From the NCBI GenBank assembly GCA_958298945.1, contig OY282606.1, forward strand, positions 94,929,696 through 94,993,695: a stretch of DNA of 64,000 nt, written 5' to 3'. The translations under genes and the position numbers were made by a program. Under the pieces are notes generated by a model that was not told the DNA's origin, did not search any database, and saw nothing but the letters and a program-made list of their open reading frames with translations. Below, one piece after another: positions 46,801 through 54,839 of this stretch (positions are counted from its first letter, which is position 1; each line of letters opens with the position of its first letter). The DNA comes from Atherix ibis (lineage: Eukaryota; Arthropoda; Insecta; Diptera; Athericidae).

Positions 46801-46922
46801 AAAAAATTCTGCTCGGATCTATTCAGATTGGACCTCTCACAACTGGCACGGCAATCGAGCATTGGAGGTCCGCTATTCAGACTAAAAATGAACCAGTTGC
46901 GATGTGGCATAATTTTCAGTAA
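28628..46922 (+). CDS. Tandem C2-domain protein, synaptotagmin-like (six coding exons, 453 aa)
   Basis: The coding exons are 28628-28894, 32016-32119, 32202-32319, 32398-32569, 32633-32757 and 46347-46922. All five introns have GT donors and AG acceptors, the phases agree, and the joined frame is open for 453 codons. Residues ~60-250 form a first C2-like domain: ELSVHLIGARHLPSLFG, GYIVKVKLFPGNTRYD, WPKFDEDFKFPL, QFVVFTVFALLE and NRNIGSVSCFLEP. A Lys/Glu-rich insert lies at ~175-215. A second C2-like domain (~265-453) starts GQIELILEISDADP and ends LLGSIQIGPLTTGTAIEHW...EPVAMWHNF, close to the G.T..G....HW......PVAMWH ending of synaptotagmin C2B domains. The calcium-ligand aspartates of C2A loop 1 are absent (FGFKSVQG in place of D..G.SDPY), so calcium-independent lipid or protein binding is more likely. 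No signal peptide or membrane segment is seen, unlike classical synaptotagmins. The exact ortholog was not recognised. Confidence 0.88.
29093..31912 (+). repeat. Dispersed repeat R, copies B and C side by side in intron 1
   Basis: Copy B (29093 to ~30350) and copy C (~30800 to 31912) share blocks in the same order: GAACGC(A/G)CACACATG, CAATTTTAAACTTCACTAGT, GCAATAAAACACA(G/A)TATTC, then TGAACTATTT and CACTTTTTGGACCAAATAAA. They match copy A at 20815-24752 in inverted orientation. The left end has CTCGATAGGCCTCTACAC. The right end on the minus strand has CTGGATAGGCCCGTACG, so the pair seems bounded by terminal inverted repeats. No coding capacity is recognisable. Confidence 0.7.
30351..30799. 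other. Spacer between repeat copies in intron 1
   Basis: The minus strand is open for 89 codons (30438-30707), but the translation has no recognisable domain. The spacer is probably part of the repeat or intron sequence. Confidence 0.3.
32016..32119 (+). CDS. C2 gene, coding exon 2
   Basis: Acceptor TTTTTATAATTCAG. The exon encodes VKLFPGNTRYDSNIS through FPLVSQT. Donor GTGAGT after two bases of a Lys codon. Confidence 0.9.
32202..32319 (+). CDS. C2 gene, coding exon 3
   Basis: The acceptor is preceded by a pyrimidine-rich tract (TTTTTTTTAACTAAG). The exon completes the Lys codon and encodes SSIKTYSKEFDTYETLPAKY through LELPAN. Donor GTAAGT; phase 0. Confidence 0.9.
32398..32569 (+). CDS. 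C2 gene, coding exon 4
   Basis: A short intron (78 bp) precedes it, with acceptor TTTCTTTATTTTAAG. The exon encodes YGFNRFKGTYRSLRSKG, the charged insert and NRNI. Donor GTAAAA, phase 1. Confidence 0.88.
32633..32757 (+). CDS. C2 gene, coding exon 5
   Basis: A 63-bp intron precedes it (acceptor TTTTTTTTAAATATAG). The exon encodes GSVSCFLEPKMFKEYQQ through TPTKTVN. Donor GTAAGT, phase 0. The next exon is 13.6 kb away. Confidence 0.9.
33412..34720 (+). mobile_element. DD41D (rosa-like) mariner element B with a duplicated catalytic segment
   Basis: TA flanks the ends (33410-33411 and 34721-34722). The left end TCGGGTGGTTATTTTGCTG and right end (minus strand ACGGATGATTTTTAAGG) are imperfect inverses. 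It is homologous to 14172-15458, with the same transposase landmarks on the plus strand. Confidence 0.88.
33540..34563 (+). pseudogene. DD41D transposase pseudogene with two catalytic modules
   Basis: After N-terminal traces (KPPNRICRVRTEENVAAAA around 33640-33705, then MKDFTQDTWSENV-like sequence) the gene contains two partial copies of the region starting MQLVQELQP. The first (33819-34046) runs DDASRNITVNGARYR to WFQQEGATCHTAREKMDI, in which the catalytic Asp of QQDG is Glu. The second (34048-34563) repeats the start and continues through WCQQDGATCHTACQTMDI, HDLTPADYFLWGYVKS and PAEMLEKVV. Several frameshifts and stops are present. A duplication of this module is not a feature of the family, so I infer recombination or template switching between copies. 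Confidence 0.85.
34721..35560. other. AT-rich intronic stretch
   Basis: Nothing recognisable apart from a poly(T) run at about 35540-35560 just before the next transposon remnant. Confidence 0.5.
35575..36745 (+). mobile_element. DD41D (rosa-like) mariner element C, interrupted by a minisatellite
   Basis: The plus strand shows MDRFTLKERFQII (35658), then after an internal deletion TVWCCLNTGGIVGI (35868), VGHVTINVQRYRAM (35934), DLDDMWF/LDGA-like sequence, TIDLINREFGN (36075) and NLTLQDYFL (36140), and then DKLADIDALEVS at 36195-36235. This is the family order. The array at 36209-36717 follows at once, and then LDLLKKSDHF (36715-36745), which fits the usual C-terminal tail. Terminal repeats could not be placed exactly. 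Confidence 0.75.
36209..36717. repeat. minisatellite of mixed 25-bp and 15-bp units (about 500 bp)
   Basis: Units start ATTGACGC. The 25-bp type is ATTGACGCCTTGGAAGCCAG plus CAAMA; the 15-bp type is ATTGACGCCATAAGA. They often alternate, giving a 40-bp period, with variants (ACGCATGGGAAACCCGC, GACGTCCTGAAAACTC). The first unit is read in the transposase frame as IDALEVSK, so the array seems to be an amplification of transposase codons. The open frame visible on the minus strand across it is a product of the repeat period, not a gene. Confidence 0.9.
36850..37155 (-). mobile_element. Jockey-type non-LTR retrotransposon, ORF2 3' end fragment
   Basis: Reading the minus strand from about 37135 gives GSTKRSNSYRVQALQSKILR, KIVEAHFYVRNNIIHRDINV, then QDLCISRYQKFHSHLSYH and, in a shifted frame, DRRLKRQWPRDFLEE. 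This is the conserved C-terminal region after the reverse transcriptase of Jockey-clade LINEs (usual form: QSK.LR.I..APWYV.N..IH.D). It is 5'-truncated and frame-broken. Confidence 0.75.
37156..39372. other. AT-rich intronic stretch
   Basis: No gene or repeat was recognised. Open frames at 37514-37952 on either strand are short and without recognisable domains. Confidence 0.45.
39373..40155. repeat. imperfect tandem duplication
   Basis: Copy 1 (39373-39654) and copy 2 (39690-40155) share CATTTTGGG(T/C)TTTAATTCGG, TTAGTTACCTTATGGTCATA, ATTCACATCAGATAGTCACT and GATTTACTTGTGGGTCTTCA in the same order. Copy 2 has about 200 extra bases (39745-39945) between the first two blocks. No coding function is recognisable. 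Confidence 0.85.
40284..40776 (+). mobile_element. mariner deletion derivative (493 bp), family with TATGG(T/C)AGAAAAGTAAT ends
   Basis: TA-flanked, with ends GGTGTAGTAGAAAAGTAAT (left) and GTATGGTAGAAAAGTAAT (right, on the minus strand). The remaining coding traces are a short N-terminal region (LGRLLTSEAAENVKT near 40417) and the C-terminal ...KGHHLDTVA... and NLPALLRRVG-like tail near 40670-40735. The catalytic core is deleted. Confidence 0.7.
40899..41765 (-). mobile_element. mariner-type element with unusually long (~165 bp) terminal inverted repeats
   Basis: The left arm 40899-41060 and right arm 41600-41765 are inverse copies. Shared blocks are ATTTTGAATTTCC, TACTCATGTCT(C/T)TCACT, ATGCCGACAAGTTCGGCCAT, TTGAATGTTCAGTTAATTTT and GCACGTGTTTTGGCTC. 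Most mariners have ~28-bp ends. Between the arms is only the central and catalytic part of a transposase on the minus strand. Confidence 0.85.
41070..41590 (-). pseudogene. mariner transposase core fragment
   Basis: From about 41590 the minus strand reads HRINITKELLDSVRDDPNFL, then QRVTTVDES*VYGYDVETKA with a TAG replacing the Trp after the first catalytic Asp. QSSQWKLPAEPRPKKARQVR continues openly to LLHHDNAPAHASLLVREFL (second Asp) and YSPDLAPCDFFLFPK (third Asp; spacing fits mariner). The HTH domain upstream and the C-terminal tail downstream are replaced by the inverted-repeat arms. No active protein is possible from this copy. Confidence 0.85.
41766..42550. other. Intronic stretch upstream of the nested gene
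   Basis: Moderately AT-rich with no coding signal. Regulatory sequence for the nested gene would be expected here, but no specific site is recognised. Confidence 0.4.
42553..42588 (+). promoter_or_regulatory. TATA box and initiator of the nested gene
   Basis: TATAAAAA starts at 42553 and the arthropod initiator TTCAGTT has its A at 42585, 32 bases downstream, which is the standard spacing. The resulting 5' UTR is about 42 bases to the ATG at 42627. Confidence 0.75.
42627..43556 (+). CDS. Secreted helical protein of unknown function, nested in intron 5 (309 aa)
   Basis: A single uninterrupted 309-codon frame starts at ATG 42627 (GAAATCATG context); the frame is open eight codons further upstream but without an ATG. 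Residues 1-18 (MKLWMLLLALGILQTVLA) are a clear signal peptide. An acidic segment follows (DEEEEIPSV, EDDDDDAEPVD), then long Lys-rich, probably amphipathic helices (~45-170). The C-terminal half has seven cysteines: ENC, EKC, KLC, GSC, EYC, SKC and EIC. No known catalytic motif is seen. Such small cysteine-containing helical secreted proteins are common among insect-specific families (gut, fat body or reproductive tract), but I do not recognise this one. It lies on the same strand as its host gene with its own promoter and AATAAA at 43633. Confidence 0.88.
   Translation: MKLWMLLLALGILQTVLAHGNEGIGKDEEEEIPSVTKEDDDDDAEPVDVQVVLGDLRDVLAEMQKHILKKGSSVVSTMIAISKKIEAASKTLLLKTVVKVKHSQTKREKKLTMQVKYAIRKVGTILKGLITKISTRLKRNVQENKKRASDVLSTLERRMLYGKKSHGEAGENCISQVRENVDSIQEKCMDSLKLCISAVAKGADPFMEKLIADASTFPTDVNNFELPGSCSKPELDEAGIEYCRERMSTKRENALLKTLSKAFDLQIDVQRLTNKVGFDVSKCTHFSSSDLAYSAIKVNKDFEICLKAQ
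43633..43638 (+). terminator. Polyadenylation signal of the nested gene
   Basis: AATAAA lies 77 bases after the TAA stop of the 309-residue frame. Confidence 0.65.
44086..44131. repeat. perfect 18-bp inverted repeat, 10-nt loop
   Basis: Arms CTTTTCTGAGCCTTTCAA (44086-44103) and its inverse (44114-44131). The right arm, TTGAAAGGCTCAGAAAAG, is the native element sequence (compare TTGAAAAGCTCAGAGAAGG at 54500). The left arm is an inverted copy. Confidence 0.9.
44216..45260 (+). mobile_element. Mos1-like (mauritiana-subfamily) mariner, 3' end lost
   Basis: The left end begins near ACCAAGTGTATAAGCTTAAA, resembling Mos1-type termini (CCAGGTGTACAAGT). The transposase pseudogene follows at the usual distance. 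The 3' part of the gene and the right terminal repeat are missing, and the sequence passes directly into the outer element at about 45260. Confidence 0.75.
44386..45274 (+). pseudogene. Mos1-like transposase pseudogene
   Basis: The start is ATG 44386 (MSSFVPEKEHMRVALLFCFN). One frame, broken by TGA at 44473 and later in-frame stops (after EQLGVT, after AMGKI, after CVWWDQ), runs through the HTH (DWFRRFKDGNFDL, LQALLDEYDTQSQKMLAEQL) and the linker WVPHELNDRK. It then reaches the first catalytic Asp in HRIVTGDEKWIYF and PKRKKSWVDPGQ. A one-base shift near 45070 leads to FLHDNAPSHT (second Asp) and SPDLAPSDYYLF (third Asp). The match to Mos1-type transposases is close over all these motifs. The last ~60 residues are lost at the junction near 45260. 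Confidence 0.88.
45504..46346. other. AT-rich end of intron 5
   Basis: Nothing recognisable before the acceptor of the last exon; the pyrimidine tract lies at about 46325-46344. Confidence 0.5.
46347..46922 (+). CDS. C2 gene, last coding exon
   Basis: Acceptor CTTTTTAATATTTTCAG. The exon encodes the whole second C2-like region, VNNSPKGQIELILEIS to EPVAMWHNFQ, with stop TAA at 46920-46922. Codon use is richer in G/C at third positions than in exons 1-5. Confidence 0.92.
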   Translation, partial: VNNSPKGQIELILEISDADPVNDETNGIAAQKKSQSSTKKQLSLSEIKRKMKGVKVSKQPKGLCLKLTTSKMRCSIKVKEEFESAGGLIYVKTNVFEHNILSNSWKSDMFLPSISVRWDPNNTTIIIPLADDSSLQNVSIQSQVAAKTKVGKKILLGSIQIGPLTTGTAIEHWRSAIQTKNEPVAMWHNFQ

Positions 46923-47027
46923 ATCGTAAACTAATTGACGCCCCACAACATATCAGACCCAGTATTTCTACGCACATATCAACAAACATGTTCGAGTACT
47001 TGTCTTGTGTATATTGTTTCTATTTTA

Positions 47028-47033
47028 AATAAA
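47028..47033 (+). terminator. Polyadenylation signal of the C2 gene
   Basis: AATAAA lies about 105 bases after the stop codon; the 3' UTR would run to about 47050. Confidence 0.65.
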
Positions 47034-47049
47034 CTGACAAATATCAAAT

Positions 47050-49690
47050 GGTGGTTTGGAAGAGTTTTGAACTCATTGAATTTGTCGATGTTTTTTTTCT
47101 TCTAATCTTCGTGCGGTGCGGTTGTGAGGCTGCTGGCTAACCATGCAAATTGCTGTTGACTTTTTTGCGAGTTCAACCTTTGCAATTAGATACGGTTCCG
47201 ATGAAAGAATCCAATTTTCTGTTCTGCTCGAGCATACATCGGTGGTCAAAGATCCTCCTCTTCAATTACTTCACTGGCTGGTTCTTCTTATAGGTTAGCG
47301 ACTCGGTAAACGAACTATTTTTGGTATCGAATTTGATATAGATTTTTGTATGGGCAACACAGTCATTTCCTTCCTACCAACAGACCCCAATCCACATCGA
47401 ATCCTGACATCCGTCTGTTGTCGTTGCTTCCTCAGTTCCACTGCACCACGAAGATGGGGTTTCCACTATTCTATCGTGTCGGCGCTTTAATTTATTTCGC
47501 CATGTGATTCGGAGGATGCTTTCTCGTAAATAAAACACGAAACAATAATGAATAGAAAATAAGCGCAGAACACATTCGATTCTATTACAATATTTTGTGC
47601 ATCCCTCGCTTCTTTTGGAATAGCTTTTACTGGAAGACAACTGCCACGATCAATATAAAAACGTGTATAATTGCATTGGATGCGCGCAAACCTGCAAAAA
47701 AAGAAAGAAGGAAACTGACTGAATCCATTCACGAGCATGCTTGTGAACGCCATAAACTACAAAGTGCATGCGAAAAATATGTTTTTGTTATTAAACATTG
47801 TGCTTCTGGTCTGGAAAATTGTTCCCCCTCACTCTGACATCTAGTTAAGGTCAATAGCGGGCGGCCGTTGTTGTATTTATTGTCATCGCCGTCAACGCCG
47901 TCGCCGTCCGCTTTGTTTTGTGTTTAGTGAACATGTGCAAATTTCTTCTTCTTTTTTTTGTGAGACCTTTCGACAAACAAAAAATCAATTCTTCTAAGTA
48001 CCCAATACGTTAAGAAAACAATCATTTTGCTTAGCATAAAACAACACATTAAATGGACGCAGAAAGACATCGTTGTCAACCCTTATACAACATTAGTCGT
48101 GATACAGTGCTAGACGCATACCCAGCGGGTGGTGGTTGTGTATTGTTTTCTGTTTTCCATTTCAATTGTTTACGATTTCCGATGTAAATTTTTATTATTC
48201 TTTAAAAAAAAAATTAGAAGAAGAACAAAACCGAAATTCATAAAAAGTTCTGACGCGTGTGACAAAACCGACACTGACGATCACACATTACACAACGGAA
48301 GTCTTTAATGAATTTTTCCGACTAATTACTCAAATTATTTGTTATGTTCAATTTTTTTGTTTTTGTTTTTTATTTGTCGGGATGGGAAGAGGGGAGGAGG
48401 GGGTATTGTTTTTTCTTTGTCACGTGACTTTCAATTGAACTTTTCCCTCTGTTCAGTTATGTTTCACTTAATACGAATCCAGCTGTTCACTGATATTTAA
48501 TACATGATCAAGACCCGTGTATTTCTTCGTTTTTTGTTTTTCAGTTTTTCTTTTTCAATCTTGTAGAACCCTACACGCAGAATCACTTATGATATTTGAA
48601 AATAATCATACTAGTAGCATAGCATACGTCTGATAAGACTGCCGCCCCTAGTTGTACGCATTTTTCCATTTTTCAAACTTAGGATTTTGTTTATTTGTAT
48701 TTTCTAATGGAGAAAAAAAAATTCGATAATTAATAATGACCGTGACTCCAATTGATGGAAGATAAGAATTTTGAAAACTGATATGATGATTCTTTTCAAT
48801 TTATTTTTATGTATATTTAAAATAAAAAATAAAAAAAAATTGTTTCATTAATCTTTTTAAGATGACACCATCGTATTCAATGTCATATTGATATTCTGAT
48901 TGGTTTGTGTTGTACATAAGGGAAATGCTCGAAATAAAACACTTTTTTTTTGCTGTCTATAAAATATCAAATTGTCTATGTCAAAAAATTGTGATTTATT
49001 TAGAATTGATGAAACAATTTAAATTGCAAAATTTAATTTTTAAATTGTCTACTAAACGTTTGTTAGAAATTAAAATTACATACACGATATTAACAGTATA
49101 AATATTTTTGGAAATGAGCCAATATTTTGCATGCAATTTACGCAATCGAATTGAATTTGTTTACTAGAATTTGTTTGTTGTTGTTTTTTCTGTCGTTTTA
49201 ATGGCTTTTATTTCAATTATTGTTTAGCTAAACTAATTAAGATTTTCTTAGGCTATTGGCCAATTTCTTAGATCCAAATTCGAAAGTTTATGTTTCAATT
49301 ATTTCCAAAAATGTATCTACTATTTAGTAAAGTTATAATAAATTTTTCGGAAATTTATTTTTACTAATAATAGGGAAATTATTTATAATAAAAATTATAT
49401 TTTTTTCATGTGCAAAAAATCAACTTTTACTGAAAATAGAATTTATTTAAAAATTTAAAAAATTATTTAATTCTATATGGTAAATATAAAAATATTCAAT
49501 AGTAAAATTAAAAACAAATAAATTTGAGTAAAAACAGTATAAATTCATGAGATTCTCTGTCCAAATTCATCTAATGTCTTTATTATTACCCCCATTCCTT
49601 CCCTCCCCCCTTCCCTAAAAAAAAAAGGTGAATTTGGACAGAAAATCTCATAAATTGTTTGTTGTTGTTGATAGTATTAAATGCTTATTA
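47050..49690. other. Downstream intergenic stretch
   Basis: 47100-48300 is less AT-rich than the surroundings, with a CG-containing patch at 47855-47915 (GCGGGCGGCCG, CGCCGTCGCCGTCCG). It may be a 5' exon or promoter of a neighbouring gene, but no protein-coding exon is supported. The rest is AT-rich with nothing recognised. Confidence 0.35.
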
Positions 49691-49699
49691 TTGATCGCA

Positions 49700-50590
49700 C
49701 ACGATTATACGATGTTGTGACTGTAGTCAAACGGGTGAGCTAAGAAGTTACGGCCAATAATTCGATTGCATCTGACAACAACAAATGCTTTGCATAACAA
49801 CGCGATGCGATCCGTTGCTGTGCATCAGTGTACACATTTTATGCTGCACCGAGAGACATGAAGGCGAACGTGATTAGCCTACCAAATGCGATGTTAGCTT
49901 GTTGCGATGTTGTGACAGGGCGATGCGACGGTGCGTCGTCACATACATAATATATACATCAACCCACCACAAGTAAATCGTCGGTTTGCTGCTCTGCGCT
50001 CGCTTTTACGATATTTCAGACGGGGCGGTCAGTACTTCAGAGACATTCGAGTTGTTTTGTTGTGGCGGCTTCTCGACGTTTGTTAGGGATCGTGCTCCAC
50101 CGGTCGTAATTTTTCCCAACAATTACCCAATTTCGAAATACATTCGATTACAATCAAGCGTTGTTGTAATTTATTGTGTCCACCCTCGTCCCGACCTATC
50201 ATATTATAACTACATAAGGATAAGTGGTGGCTGATCATTTGTATCGCGTACGCACATTAAACCCGTGACCGTGCAAGTTGACGTGCGTGCAACACGCAGT
50301 CAACCACCACCACCGCTTTTTTGCACACAAAAAAACATCGAACGATTAATAAGTGCTGATCGGAACAAGTGGCGCGAACCATTTCCATTCATAAAGTGTG
50401 TAGACGTGCGCGAAATACTCGAATTCGAGGATTGTTAGCCGTAACAGACCGGACAGACGATTCGCGAAATTTTTCCATTACGATCGCGCCCGTGCTCAGT
50501 TCACGTTCTACTGCGACAAAACAGAAAAATTTCCCTTTTATTTTCAATAGTTTTGTGGAAATTTTCTCACCAATTTGCACAAATTATAAT
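49700..50590 (+). promoter_or_regulatory. GC-rich promoter-like island, possible untranslated first exon
   Basis: A marked rise in G+C and CpG content covers 49700-50530, between very AT-rich flanks. It contains repeated GCGATG motifs (49800-49940), initiator-like TCAGTA (A at 50031), and CAACCACCACCACCG near 50300. No long coding frame with protein character is present. This resembles the 5' exon of a long, regulated fly gene. Strand and gene are not established; the plus strand is assumed from the initiator-like match. Confidence 0.35.
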
Positions 50591-53500
50591 TTTTTTTATA
50601 ATATCATACATAAATTTGATATTATTTATTATTTTTCATTAACGAATATAAAATAAATGTTATTATTTTAAGAATTATTTAAAAGCGGAAGGAAGTGTTT
50701 TAAATTTTGGTGCAAAAGAAAATATTTTGTATTTTGTGTTAGTTATTTTCTATATAATAATAAATTAATTAGTCCATAAAGAAATTGTGTAATTTTTATA
50801 AAATAATTGAAATTAGTTTTTATCTTTTTGAAGAAAATTGTGAAAATTCCAATAAGATAATATTTATTTATTATAAGAAAAGGTAATTATTATGAGTGCA
50901 CATGTAATGAGAGCAAATATATTCGAATTTTTTTTCTTCTACAATAAATACAAAATAATTTATATATTTTATATGATCCTAAAAACAATTATTACGCAGT
51001 TGCTTTTAAAATATATTAAATTTTAAAAAAAAAAATTGGAAAACTGTAACGAATGTTTTTCGATTTTACCCAATTGTAAGAGTTTCTTGCGTTCGTCAAA
51101 AAAAAGTTAAGAACAACTCATTGAAGGATATTAAAAAAAGTCTTTAGAGTCTAAAGAGTTTGAAAAATATCAAAAATATGCTATTTTTTGAGAAAAATTC
51201 TACAGACGAACAATTTACATAATTTTTTTTTTTTTATAAATAAATTTTGTTAAATAAAATTTAAAAATTAAATCAAAATATATAAAAAGATTTTGATTGC
51301 AAATACCTTTACTCCACATGATGGATTGTAGTAAATATTTAATTTATATCCAAAATGATATGAGCACAATACCCTAAAATACTCGCAGAAGTGGTTAGGT
51401 TGTTTCTAGCGAACACAGATACTTTCTGTTCGTCGGTTTCTATTTCTGAAGTACTACAAACGCGGAAGTTAAACACTTTCTCGACTATAGCAATTTGGTA
51501 CTTCTCAATGGACCAGCAAACAACACCAATGCATAGTCAATTGCCCGAGACTTAGCCACAAACCCGAAACTCCCTAAATAACTAATAATCCTCATAAAAT
51601 TCTCTCTAGTAAATATTTTAAGTTTTTGATAATTTTACAAATTAATTATCTTTTGATGTAACGTTTTCTCACATAAAATCTATTCTAAAAAAAGTCCACT
51701 ATTTAAAAAAAAGTTTAGTAAAATTAACAGTTTTCATTTATGAGTTTTCTGAAATAATTTTTTATCGAATTTCTTTTAAAAATATTTTCATATTTTCGGT
51801 TTGGTTGTTATTTTTTTTGCTATAAACTATAATTTATGAAGTGGTTGAATATTTAGATTTTTACGAAATCAGTGTATAATAAATTTTTTATTAACTAATT
51901 GGATTAAAGATGACAGATATTTAATCTAAATTTCGGTTTTTTCCTCTCTAGTATCTTTGCTTGTCTAACTCTTTTGATACGTGGTGAGTTAAACATACAA
52001 TTTAATACAGACTTAGTAGCTTATTTAATATGATTTATGTGAATATAGGAGCTTAATCAATTTAAAGCAATTTGGTATATTTTTGAGATAGGAATAAATA
52101 ATAGAATTGAAAAGATCAAAGATTTTTATGATCTAGCCAGAGAAGTGTTTTAATAAAAGTATCAAAACGCCTACGTATTCTGTAGTAAATCTGGTTAGTA
52201 TAAGGTGGCATCGATGTACACAAAAATACATAAATCCATATATATATTGAGACTCATATAAGTATGGATATATGGTAGGGCCTCCCGCTTAGGAACTGCA
52301 ATTAATTCCATCGATTCGATCAGTTCGCCTTGTTGGACATAAAATATGATCAGTTTTTGATTGCTTCCGATTCGAATAATTGCATCATGGCACACACAAT
52401 TTTATATACTCGCTCATCTGGATAGTATATTTAACAAACATTATTAACTTTTGGTTTTTAATCTCCTTCAAAACTCCTGCATCTATTCTTATACTCGTAT
52501 AATTAGAAAATATTGTCTCTAAAATGGAAATAATCTTAAACGTTATTATGTAGGTAAATCTCAACTAATAAAGCTATCTACGGTTTGTTATCATATTCGG
52601 TAGAAGAATGTAGAAATAAAAGTTTATGTGATTATTATTGAATGTTTACCTTAAACGAAATACAACAAAAATGAAAAATTCATAAATAAAATGTTATAAA
52701 GTATCTATTTTAATCTAGAAGTTAATGTTTTACTGTTTAAAATATTTTCTATAATTTACACAAGAAATTTACCTTCCGTCTATAAAATATCAATTTTCTA
52801 TTGTATCTATAAAAAAAAAAAGATTTTAATTAAAAACAGAATTTTAATTAAAAACTTTTATCAGCTTTAGATACGAATAGATACTATTAAAAAGTATTAT
52901 TAAAAGTGCAGTATTAAGACTCAAAAAAAAATCTATAAATTCTACAATACTTTTCAGTGAAAAATTATCAATATTTTATTCTTTAAAATTATTTGAACAA
53001 ATTCACATTAATTATTATTTAAGTTAATTTTTTGTATTGTAATTTAATAATTTTAACTAGAATAAAATATTGATAATTTTTAAACTAAAAAGTAGAAATA
53101 TCAACTTGTACCCAAGTATTTTTATAAATAATTTATACAAAATTCAATCAAAGTGAATATTTATGAATTTTTTTGTTGTTTTTTTTTTTGTTGGAAAAAT
53201 TCTATCCTAATTTTAATAGTAAAAATAATTATACAGTCGATTTTATATGGCAAATAATTTCACAAATTACATTTTATTTTATAAAAACAAAAAAAATATT
53301 AAGTAATAAATTGAACCTTAAAGTTTATCATTTTATATTGAATATAATTTCTGATCTTTGACTTGTACAAGCAATAATTGTACTTGCGAACATAAATCAA
53401 CATGTGCGTAATAATTTGTTTCTTTGAATCCCAATAGCAAATAGCTTATGTGATTAGTAAATGTTTATTATTTACACATATATTTACAATAAATTTTTTT

Positions 53501-53860
53501 ATAATTATAATAATCAGAGTTAATAAAAATTCAGATCATATTGCCTTGAATTTTCATTTGTTATAAAATGCATAAAACTCATTTGTATGAATAAAAATTA
53601 TCCAAAGTTTATATGAAGTTTGATCGAATTAATGAATAAATTAGTCAATGATTAAACGTTAAACTTTAGCCTAAGTGGGTTGAGTTACTTAAAGTAGATA
53701 GGGATCCATAAAAATCAAACTGAAAAATTTGAAATATTTCAATAAAAAAAAATTACATACAAACGCACAGAACACAATTCCGAAGTACAACTAGAGTGAC
53801 TACGAGTAAACTAAATCAGTTAAAGAATCCCATCCATTCAACAAAAAAAATACCCCTCAG
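50591..53860. other. AT-rich stretch without recognised features
   Basis: No gene, transposon or structured repeat was recognised. If the island at 49.7-50.6 kb is a first exon, this would be intron. Confidence 0.45.
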
Positions 53861-54600
53861 TTCAATGAAAAGTTTTTCACCCTTCTTTCAAAAAAAAAAA
53901 TTAATAAAATATTATTTTTGATATAAATTAAAATTATGTTATTAACTTACTTTATTTCGATTTTAATTTGAACTATAAACAAATAGTGTTGCCACTATTA
54001 TGAGTCAAATAACTAATTTGTATATGGCAATACTATGAACCGAATGAAAAACTAGAGAATAAACTTACGAGGTATAAACGAAAAGTAATTAGATTGACAA
54101 TACTGAGAGCAATCTGGCAATACAGCGGTCTCTCCCTCCACATAGCTTGTACGCTAGTTGATGAGCAGTACAAGTTTTCGATCTCGTTGGGTAACTACGC
54201 TACTCTATAGACCGTAATAAGTGATGTTGCGATTTTCATGAAAAATGAAACAGCAAAATTTTTGAGCAACAATGGGATATGAAATTTTGTATTAAGCTTG
54301 GTGAATCGACAAGTTTACGAGTCCGAGAAAATGCAACAAGTCTGCTGGGAACATACCTTATTTCAGAACACAGTTTTGGAGAGCTGAAAAATAGTTGAAC
54401 ACGAACCTCGCTTGGGCAGGCATTCAATACGAAAATTGATCAAAAAATAATTAAGTTTTTCATAAGGAAGTCCTTGAAAAGTTCAGAGAAGGTCCATCTC
54501 AGAGTCCTTGAAAAGCTCAGAGAAGGTACACGCCCACCTCCTTTTAACGAATTCTTATCGAAGATAAAAAAAATCTATTTTTGTGGTTCCCTAGGTAAAT
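53860..54600. repeat. Duplicated segment, copy 1 (partner at 57800-58370)
   Basis: It shares long blocks in order with 57800-58370: TTGAACTATAAACAAATAGT, GTTGCCACTATT, TCACTAATTTGTATATGGCA (with one change), GGTGAATCGAC, GAGTCCGAGAAAAT and TAATTAAGTTTTTCATAAGG. The duplication includes sequence outside the mariner ends, so it is a segmental duplication or a larger element rather than two independent insertions. Confidence 0.75.
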
Positions 54601-54839
54601 AAGGACATGAACAAATTCTGTGTTTTTTTTTGGTACCAAATATAAAAAAAAACACTTCAAAGGACGACATCTTGGTATTGTCGATAATATTAAAAGGAGT
54701 GTAACCGAGGAGTTGAGGGCGATTCTAGTTAAACCCTTTCAGCACTGCCCCGAAAAGTTGAGGGAACGTCTCTACCAAAAATTTAGCTGCCCGAGGAACC
54801 TACTTTAAAGAGGTCTTATTACTTTTCTGTCACACTTTT
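54068..54839 (+). mobile_element. mariner deletion derivative
   Basis: The left end CGAGGTATAAACGAAAAGTA follows TA (54066-54067). The right end, on the minus strand, is GTGTGACAGAAAAGTAAT. Coding traces are KFCIKLGESTSLRVRENA near 54280 and SLGQAFNTKID near 54415 from the N-terminal half, then HFKGRHLGIVDNIKRSVTEE with LRAILVKPFQHC at 54650-54745 from the C-terminus. The catalytic core is missing. Confidence 0.75.

Noticed and set aside
47374..47837. Overlapping open frames of about 80-88 codons on both strands
   Set aside because: They overlap in conflicting frames with no family resemblance; probably non-coding sequence of moderate G+C.
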